This document shows, in pieces, positions 8,041-15,000 of a stretch of DNA of 15,000 nucleotides. Position 1 is the first letter of the stretch; the number at the start of each line of letters is the position of its first letter. The position numbers and the translations under genes were made by a program. The notes below the pieces were generated by a model that was not told where the DNA came from, did not search any database, and was given only the letters and a program-made list of their open reading frames with translations. The DNA is from Chrysomallon squamiferum (taxonomy: Eukaryota > Mollusca > Gastropoda > Neomphalida > Peltospiridae), in contig CM022673.1 of the NCBI GenBank assembly GCA_012295275.1, forward strand, positions 6,235,311 through 6,250,310, in the 5' to 3' direction.

Positions 8041-8135
8041 TGTATGTCTGTCTGCATGTATATATGTATGTATGTACTTGTGTTAATGTATGTGTATGTA
8101 TGTACTTGTGTTAATTTTGTGTATGTATGTATTCA
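8041..8135 (+). repeat. (TGTA)n repeat with a duplicated 22-bp segment
   Basis: A degenerate TGTA/TGTC tetranucleotide repeat. The word GTATGTATGTACTTGTGTTA occurs at 8066 and again at 8094, a 28-bp spaced duplication. Confidence 0.85.
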
Positions 8136-8630
8136 GTTGTCTCAAACATCTCATTAGATGCTGCATGTGTATATATGTGTGTGTATCGCTTATGTTTGTA
8201 TATTTTCGTCTTTTTAAGTTTATATGTACATATGAACGAAGTATTTGCTAAATCTCTTATTTACAGTGTAATTTAACGATAATAGAAAAAAACGTATCAG
8301 TTGTTTTTTGAAAATCAAAAGAGCTCTTCATTCTAAAGTTGTACGTTTTAAAATCTGTTAAGAAAATATTTTATTCTTTTGCAGTTAACGTTTTAAGACA
8401 TCTAAAAATTTTCCAGTCATATTTTCTCTCATTATTAATCATTACAAGTAATCTGATAACAGCACATAAATTTGTTTTCTGTTTGGCTGTAAAACAATTA
8501 TTCACTCCAAATAATATTTGTCAGTGATTATATTGTTAATATCGTTCAGTAATTACCTACAGTAAAATTAATAATAAAAATAAAAATAGTATGAACTAAT
8601 CCCCTTCATATAAAAATGTTTTTATAGACG
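8136..8630. other. AT-rich non-coding DNA
   Basis: I see nothing beyond a 62-codon hydrophobic plus-strand frame (8339-8527) without any recognisable motif. Confidence 0.4.
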
Positions 8631-8760
8631 TGCTTCCCTTCAGTGGGAAGACTGCGCTTTTAACTCGCGCTTGGCCGTTCGAATAATGTCCAATTACGTC
8701 ATAATTAACTCTGTCGTTAATTTCCGGCGCCGGGCCATCTGCTGATTTCCGAACAGTATA
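8630..8760. promoter_or_regulatory. CpG-rich island with a CRE-like site
   Basis: This patch is visibly richer in GC and CpG than its flanks. It carries TTACGTCA at 8694-8701, one mismatch from the palindromic CREB/ATF site, and CCGGCGCCGG at 8724-8733. It is a candidate enhancer or promoter element. A 61-codon minus-strand frame crosses it but resembles nothing known. Confidence 0.35.
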
Positions 8761-9420
8761 ATAGAGTTGACAAACAGACAAGAAATTCTGAAAAACGTTG
8801 ACAATGATTTACGTCGTGTTGAATGTGTAAAATGTGATGGTGGCGTTGAAGTGGTATTTGCTTTTCGTACGGGTTTTTAGATGGAGTGTCAACAGGACTG
8901 TTTGTTTGAAGTATTGATCCGTGAGTCGTTCGTGTAAGGGTTGTAATTGTACTCGTTTAAAGCCGTTTATTATTTAAATGAAATATCCATCTTGTTGGGG
9001 AATTAATGGACGTAATATTATACTAGCTCGGATTACATAATGAAAAAAAAAAAAAAAAAAAAAAAAAGAAAGAAAAAAAGAATTTACAAGAAAGAATGGA
9101 ATGGAAAAACGAACGATAATACATTGTTTTAATAAGAATAAAGAATAGAAACGTTAAGAGCAGCATTTACTTATACAAAGATACAGAGACTAAAAGAAAT
9201 AAAAATCATATTATACCATTAGCATGAGATAAAAATAGTTATTATACAGTTCATTTACAAGTGCTATCAGTACGACTGTTGTGACGTAATATCGCTTAAT
9301 AATGTCAGAAACTACTGCTGATGACGTTGCAGAATATATTCCTATATACATATTCTTTATTTCGCGCTTTTTATTTATTATTAAATTATGGTTTTATTTC
9401 AGAAAATACAAAAATTTTCA
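8761..9420. other. Non-coding DNA with further CRE-like words
   Basis: Unique sequence apart from the poly(A) run. TGACGTAA (9282-9289), the exact reverse complement of the CRE-like word at 8694, and TGACGTTG (9322-9329) are present. No gene is recognised. Confidence 0.4.
9043..9067 (+). repeat. Poly(A) run
   Basis: Twenty-five A followed by an A/G-rich decay tract. It could mark the tail of a plus-strand retroposed sequence (SINE or LINE end), but no recognisable element body or target-site duplication precedes it. Confidence 0.85.
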
Positions 9421-9424
9421 CGAA

Positions 9425-9425
<1 letters not shown>

Positions 9426-9472
<47 letters not shown>
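9426..9472 (+). repeat. (AAT)n microsatellite, about 15 units
   Basis: A pure AAT run that produces poly-Asn or poly-Ile in plus-strand frames. Confidence 0.97.
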
Positions 9473-9474
<2 letters not shown>

Positions 9475-10068
9475 AAAATTTTTTTTTTTATAATTTTAAT
9501 ATTAATAATAGATTTCCTTCTTTTTCAAGCAGCTTATTTTCATATGAAAAACTAAATAATGACATGTAGTTTGTTTGAAAAGCATGTACTTGTATGCCAG
9601 ATGCAAAAAGGACTTTTCAAAGCTTATCACATGTATATATATACACATTACAAACAATTTTAAACAAGAAAATAATTATTAGTGAAAAGTTTTAACACTA
9701 GATTCTTATATGCATGTCCCTATAGACGACAAAAATATATTTAAATATATATATATTATAATTAATTTAATATTTAAAAATATTATTCCATTATTTTTGG
9801 TTATCTCATAGTGTGTTTGCTGAAAAGATTTACCAGATTAATACGTATTCCATTAGTTTTTAGTAAGTACAGAGCAAATAACTCTGGCATACAGGATTTG
9901 TTCTATGGGTTTATCTTTCTAAATGTCATAAAAATACCAACAAAAAATCTAGTCAATAACAGCATGGTTAATGGCGTAAAAAAAAAAACATAGGTAAAAA
10001 TAATAACTAATTATTCTTCCTTTGAATACAGAATTTTGAGTTATTTCTGTGAGTGTAGGTGTCTGTCT

Positions 10069-10070
<2 letters not shown>
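9473..10070. other. AT-rich non-coding DNA
   Basis: Contains (AT)n-type sequence near 9735-9780. No coding or RNA feature is recognised. Confidence 0.4.

Positions 10071-10071
<1 letters not shown>

Positions 10072-10132
<61 letters not shown>
10072..10132 (+). repeat. (TG)n microsatellite, about 30 units
   Basis: An uninterrupted TG run. It gives a poly-Cys-Val frame that is not a gene. Confidence 0.98.
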
Positions 10133-10135
<3 letters not shown>

Positions 10136-10490
10136 AAAGCATTTCTAGATACTGATTGTTACATTAGCTTTTTCAAATGTGTTAGGCACAGTTTTCACTC
10201 CATATTTCAACTGTATTTTCAGTCACGCCATAGTGCATTTTTTAGTGCTCATAGGCCATATTTTACAACTTATATATCTTATTTTACATTTTTTCGAGAC
10301 CATACGAATATTATTTGTCTACTTAGATAATTTGCCCAATCCTACCATATTATGCAATTTCTCTAGTTATATTTTAGACAAAACAATTTATTACTATATA
10401 TTTTAACTGTTGTTGTTTTTTTTTTTTTTCTAAATAACTAGGCAGAATTCAGATTTTTTCAAATACACGTAGATTGTATCGTCAGTCTTT
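10133..10490. other. AT-rich non-coding DNA
   Basis: Nothing is recognised. Hydrophobic frames across it fit chance in T-rich DNA. Confidence 0.4.
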
Positions 10491-10499
10491 TGTTACAGT

Positions 10500-11350
10500 A
10501 TGTGTTGAAAAACACGGCACATACAATATGCAAAGTGTACGAAGCAGTTATTGCAGGTTACACACTGTAATGCTTCTTCAGTCTTAATTAACAGCATTTC
10601 AAACCGCATGCCACGAACACTTCGGCTGGAACCCGTCTTGTAGAGCCAGCCAGCTAGCAGGCAGTTTATGTTAGTTCTAGCAGCGATTCCAAACAAACTG
10701 CACGCACTGAACACACAGACGTTCATAATCTGGCTTTCTCGCGCGGTGTCCCATCCAGCGATCTTTTTTTAACAAAATTGACGCGAAGCGGATTACCTAA
10801 CGAGGTCACACGAAATCACAGAACAAACCCGCACCGCAGATTTAAGTCTCGCGAATTACAGCGAGTGCAGTGCAGGGACATTACGTGTACGAGTCTCTAT
10901 TGATTCGTCTCGTAAATAATCCTTCGTGTGTTTATTGCCGCAGCGAAACACCGACTCTTGACAAATTACGTCTTGCAGTGCAAGTCGCACACTGGTTTTG
11001 GTAGGCGGGGGGGTGGGGGGTCGGCAATCGCCGGACCAAAACTGACAGGAAGCCAAGTGGAATAGAACCGATTTAGCCTGAATAATCTGTAAGCGGCGGT
11101 CTTCGGTAAAAGCGTATCACATACAAATTGATTGTGACGGCTTGAATACAAGTTTTCTGTTACAAGTCCGATTTGATTAACTTCTCTGCTGGAAGAAACA
11201 AATTGGCGCGGCGGCATGTTTGCTGTCTAACGTCGTAGTGTTGTTGCATTAAGCCCAGAGTTTGATTTCGTTTCTTATATAATTTATTGCTGTACTTAGT
11301 TATGTAGTGATGTAATCGGTTAAACTTGAATTCGCTTCTGTACATTAACA
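10500..11350. other. Extended island of higher GC and CpG, possible conserved element or untranslated exon
   Basis: About 850 bases of balanced composition with many CpGs (for example GACGCGAAGCGG, TCTCGCGAAT, GGCGCGGCGGC), unlike the AT-rich flanks. Overlapping minus-strand frames of 60-83 codons exist, but none shows a family motif or a signal peptide. A donor-like TTAG|GTAATC lies on the minus strand near 10800. This is the best place in the window to look for a promoter or 5' UTR exon of the minus-strand gene. That is inference only. Confidence 0.3.
11004..11020 (+). other. G-rich tract with G-quadruplex potential
   Basis: GGCGGGGGGGTGGGGGG, with runs of two, seven and six G. It is the only such tract in the window and lies within the GC-elevated island. 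A two-tetrad G-quadruplex is possible; a stable three-tetrad form is not clearly allowed by the spacing. Confidence 0.4.
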
Positions 11351-11681
11351 ATGCGTCTGGGTCAAATGAGTTGTTATAGTATTAGGCATGTATCGGCCAA
11401 ACTTTGCTTCAGATTCTTGTAAACTTTCAACAGTGTATGGCTCAGTTGATTTTGTTACAGTGTTATCGGTGAATCTTTGATTCACTTTCTTATAATGAGA
11501 ATACATGATTTACAGTCTTAATATTACATTCAGTTAGGAGACAGAGGGCAGGCTGGTCTCTTTGAATTTCAGTTTATTCTCTGTTCGCATTTTTTGGGGC
11601 CTCTTAAACTTCCCACAGCTAACGCCCTCGCTATTACTAAATCCAGTTCTAACCATGATAATCAAAGAGTATAGGTTATTT

Positions 11682-11717
<36 letters not shown>

Positions 11718-12100
11718 CTATCTTCTTCTTTTTTTCTTCTTCAAAAAAGTGTGGTAGTGATTGAGAAGTCAGGATACGATTGTCATGCTCTTTTTCAACT
11801 GATACTTGTCAGAAGTGATCCCAGATCTCATCAAGGTTTTAACTCTTTATAACTCGACTGACGCCTACAATGGTGAAACATCCATAACGGCCGCTAGAGA
11901 ATTCCTTGCCATTTGTTTTTAACAAATTACAGTTTAAACTGAATTAGCCCAACGGCAGAATTGTATATTTTGTCACCTCGGACCCGGGGTTGAGCTGTTT
12001 GTCATTGTTTATGTCAGAGTTCAGAGGGTTAAGTACGATATTCTTACCATAGTGCCACAATTTATGCCTTCATTAAACTCGTACCATCTTCACTGTTATA
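11351..12100. other. Non-coding DNA with a (GT)n run
   Basis: Mixed-composition sequence with no recognised gene. The (GT)n repeat at 11684-11715 interrupts it. Confidence 0.4.
11684..11715 (+). repeat. (GT)n microsatellite, about 16 units
   Basis: An uninterrupted GT run followed by a CTTCTTTT-rich tract. Confidence 0.97.
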
Positions 12101-12104
12101 AAAA

Positions 12105-12221
12105 TCATATGATGATTATCATCATTATAATTATTATTATCATCATAAATATCATCACTATCATCATCATTTTTATTATTATATTATTATCACCATCATC
12201 GTCTAAATCATCATCATCATC

Positions 12222-12290
<69 letters not shown>

Positions 12291-12317
12291 CGTCGTCGTC
12301 GTCGTTGTTGTTGTTGT
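12105..12317 (+). repeat. Compound trinucleotide repeat (ATC)n-(AAT)n-(ATT)n-(CGT)n-(GTT)n
   Basis: Interrupted ATC/ATT triplets lead into a pure AAT run that inverts into an ATT run at 12253/12254, then about five CGT and four GTT units. The 120-codon plus-strand frame made of Ile and Val runs is a repeat translation. Confidence 0.95.
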
Positions 12318-13430
12318 TTCTGTCTCACAGTCAATTCACAGAAAACTCCCACGACGTCTGTATTTGCCGTGTATCGCTTATCGTGCGCCGCGGTCGTTCG
12401 ATCGCGTTCTGTGATAACGGGTTTATTTATTCGGCAAATTGAGATAATTCTTTGGTATTAATGAGTTTAAATGTCAGTGTTGATGTGTAATGAAATCGAG
12501 ATTGTTTTAGATTGGGCAATGTGGCAGGTTTTCCCATTCCGGTGTCGTTAACCGCCACTAATAGTCTCCCTTCTGCTCGCGGCTTTGGTGTCAGGTGTCA
12601 GGCAACTGTCGGAGAGGGTGTGAAGTTCCCCGTAAATGAGATCATAAATTTTCAGTCTAGACGTTGAAAGCCTGTTTGGAACTTAACTGTGTATGGCTGT
12701 TTAATTAACAACGGTTCGAGAACATTACCATACGAAAACGTAAATTTCCCCGAGTTAAATACCAATATGGTCTTATCTGAATCAAAACTATTTTAGAAAA
12801 AAAAAAAAAAAAAATGCATGATGCTACGTAGTTACAAATATCGACAATTTTCTAAATCTACGAGCTTTCTTTCTCTTGTCTCTTCTGTAAGATTTCCTTA
12901 TCTGTACTTTGAAGTTGCTTTCTACTTCAAATCAGAACTAGAACAGAATGATTAATAGCTTGTCAGTACTTCAACTCTGCCAGCTCTTGAAGCAATACTA
13001 ATGTAGGCCATTAGCGTAAATATTATTCTAGTTACCAGCGAAGTTCAGTAACTCAGTTTTTAATCTCATGTAATGAATCAAACAACTGTGTTTTTAAATT
13101 ACAGGCTGTGTGTCTGTCTGCAGAATTAGCAATACATGAGACAATACGACGGGGTTTTGTACATCGATATTTTCACGAAAAGACACAAGACATAAACTAC
13201 GCGTAAATTAAAATTTCCGTAGCAGAAATCGTAACAGGGTTTAAGGAAATGTTGTCATGGGAAGATCAATCAGTTCAAGCACAAAGGAGATGTACTCATT
13301 AGGAAATAAGCTGCAACTTCAGCAGCAGTAACAGAAATACCATTACCTTGAGAAACACCACAATTTCCAGTCTCCAACAAATTGATCATCACTTTCAGTT
13401 TCACTTCACTACCACCATCAACACTAATTC
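12318..13430. other. Unique DNA, CpG-rich at 12340-12620
   Basis: The first 280 bases contain many CpGs (GTGCGCCGCGGTCG, TTCGATCGCG). The remainder is AT-rich with an 18-base A run at 12797-12814. No gene is recognised; the CpG patch is a candidate regulatory element. Confidence 0.35.
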
Positions 13431-13437
13431 TGACATT

Positions 13438-13560
13438 AATACTGGTACTAATAGTAGTAGGAGTAGTACTAGTTGCAGTAGCAGCAATAATAGTAGCAGT
13501 AGTAGTAGTAGTAGCAGTTATAGCAGGAGTAATAATAATAATAACAACAGCTGCCAGTTC
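13438..13560 (+). repeat. Degenerate (AGT/AGC/AAT)n trinucleotide repeat
   Basis: TAGTAGTAG, GCAGTAGCAG and AATAATAAT units. It gives Ser-, Val- and Thr-rich frames in several phases on both strands, none of which is a credible protein. Confidence 0.9.
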
Positions 13561-13769
13561 CTGACCACGAAGATGATGACCACAAAATAATTGACGATAA
13601 TGACAACAGTCATGAAGACGATCACAATAAATAATTAAAAATGTCACAAATTAAAATAATTTACAAAAAAAAAATTAACAGATTATTTATTTATTTTAAA
13701 ATAAGACATAATTAGCAACAGCTGTTTAAATTTTTTTAAATTAATAATTTATTTGTCTGGTTTGTTTTG

Positions 13770-13990
13770 AACTCCTCGCCTTCACTCTGTAGTCAGAAAG
13801 GCGCGCGTCTTTCCGTCCATCTTTAAAAAAAAGGAAATTACTCTTTGCGCGGTCGCTGATTTAATCTGGTCGCTTCAATTTTTAATTAAGGCGTCTGGAA
13901 GTCGCTGAACTGTCGTGGGATCGTAACAAGACGGTCTCAGGTAGTTCACGTGGACGAAGCGAAAACCGGATGTGATACGCTAGCTCAATT
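13770..13990. other. CpG-rich island with an E-box
   Basis: GC-elevated, CpG-bearing unique sequence (AAGGCGCGCGTC, GCGCGGTCGCTG) with CACGTG at 13947-13952. A conserved regulatory element is possible; no coding signal is seen. Confidence 0.3.
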
Positions 13991-14053
13991 AAGGGAAGAC
14001 AACCCAGTATGTTTAGATGGGCGAGAGATAGATACGCAGAAACATATAAATAC

Positions 14054-14056
<3 letters not shown>

Positions 14057-14115
<59 letters not shown>
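14057..14115 (+). repeat. (GA)n microsatellite, about 29 units
   Basis: An uninterrupted GA run followed by GGAGGAGGATGG. Leu-Ser repeats on the minus strand are its translation. Confidence 0.98.
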
Positions 14116-14118
<3 letters not shown>

Positions 14119-15000
14119 GAGGATGGTAATGATGACGACGTAGAAACAAGCAGGATTTGGCAGACTACGAGAAAGAAGGACCGAGATAACATTTCCAACG
14201 ACAACATATGTCTTGTGAATACTATTCATAAAATTAAATTCTTAAAATACTAACAGCTTCTCAAGACGTCTGAATTTCGGATTAATGTACTACACAACCT
14301 TTAAAAACATGTAACATTTTCATTACACCAAAATTAAAAATATAAACCTAATATGAAGATCATATTTCCGCAGATAAACGATGCTTTCCGAACGCGTCTC
14401 AGTCAATGAACTGAATTAGACGATTTGCTAATTTGATAGTAAAGTAATGGGATATCTTGTTTTCAACAGATGTGTGCATCATGGCAAATACCAGTGTCAT
14501 CTAATGATGGTAAGACTGACAAAATACATGAGATATTTTATAACGAGAAAACTAAGTCTCCATATCAATTTTCAAAAATCTGTATTGAGCGAGTAGCGAT
14601 ATTTTTTCCTATAATGGTATAAAACAGTATCGAATATCTTTAAATTGGTGTTGCTAAGAATGCTAGTTAGACTGGGCAAATGAAGATATGATGTATATAA
14701 TATCAATCAAACAGGAGCTTTTTTTTTTTTTTTCCAGATTTAGGAACAAAATAAAGTCCAGCATTGCTATTATTTTAAATTTAAACCAATAACAATTAAA
14801 ACAGTTTTTTTTTTTTTTTTTTTTTTCCAGATATTAAAACCACATTCAATTAATTAACCTGTTTCTAACCATCGTCTGCGGTCACGTAAACCAAATAACA
14901 GACGTCACTTACTAAAACATCGTTTAGTCACTGTGTTTTAGTCAGACGTAATCACATTTACAAACGATCTTAAACCTTCCAAGACTCCCTATCTTTAAAC
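14116..15000. other. AT-rich non-coding DNA with two poly(T) runs
   Basis: Poly(T) runs at 14719-14733 and 14805-14826 are each followed by CCAGAT. A CRE-like TGACGTC lies on the minus strand at 14907-14901, next to a donor-like GTAAGT on the same strand. No coding exon is seen. Confidence 0.4.

Noticed and set aside
8596-8781. 61-codon minus-strand frame over the CpG-rich patch
   Set aside because: It resembles no known family. The patch is better explained as possible regulatory DNA.
10493-10726. 77-codon minus-strand frame starting MNVCVFSACSLFGIAA
   Set aside because: The short hydrophobic start is suggestive, but no donor in the right phase follows and the rest has no precursor-like features.
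12052-12414. 120-codon plus-strand frame of Ile and Val runs
   Set aside because: It is a direct translation of the compound trinucleotide repeat.
12711-12725. GGTTCGAGA word resembling a tRNA/SINE B box
   Set aside because: No A box at a suitable distance, no cloverleaf and no SINE body or tail could be found.
13270-13647. Ser/Thr/Ala-rich frames on both strands
   Set aside because: They are translations of a degenerate trinucleotide repeat, and frames in several phases are equally open.
1-15000. CRISPR array, operon or bacterial mobile system
   Set aside because: The sequence is clearly animal: introns, microsatellites and a molluscan neuropeptide. The tandem arrays are contiguous satellites without spacers.

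Overview
The window looks like AT-rich, repeat-laden metazoan DNA with one recognisable protein-coding feature. That feature is a large exon of a myomodulin neuropeptide precursor on the minus strand, at about 754-1616. The repeated product PMSMLRL followed by Gly-Lys-Arg is exactly the processing substrate for myomodulin A (PMSMLRL-amide), known from Aplysia and other molluscs, so the source is almost certainly a mollusc. The abundance of CA, GA and trinucleotide repeats and the apparently long intron fit a large molluscan genome, perhaps a cephalopod, but this finer placement is only inference.

Layout in the direction of the gene (right to left on the given strand): a strong splice acceptor ends at 1617. 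The exon then encodes an acidic leader remnant, two divergent myomodulin-like peptides, two acidic spacers, twelve head-to-tail 10-residue myomodulin units (811-1170, exactly 30 bp each) and a short acidic tail. The stop codon is at 754-756. A 3' UTR follows, with a plausible poly(A) signal at 540-545 and a GU-rich element after it. The exon has no initiator Met and no signal peptide, so at least one upstream exon is needed. I could not find it in the rest of the window, so most of 1617-15000 is read as intron and/or 5' flanking DNA.

The remaining 13 kb holds no other convincing gene. It consists of AT-rich unique DNA broken by microsatellites: (AC)n at 4489, (GT)n at 10072 and 11684, (GA)n at 14057, and several trinucleotide arrays. 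There are three degenerate AT-rich minisatellites (5460-5580, 5981-6160, 6240-6560) and a perfect 64-bp AAT/ATT palindrome at 12222-12285. Several islands of higher GC and CpG content carry CRE-like or YY1-like words (4290-4335, 4980-5280, 8630-8760, 10500-11350, 12340-12620, 13770-13990). These are candidates for conserved regulatory elements or untranslated exons, but nothing in the sequence alone proves it.

Functionally, the one gene would yield at least fourteen C-terminally amidated peptides of about five sequences from a single precursor in the secretory pathway, dominated by myomodulin A.
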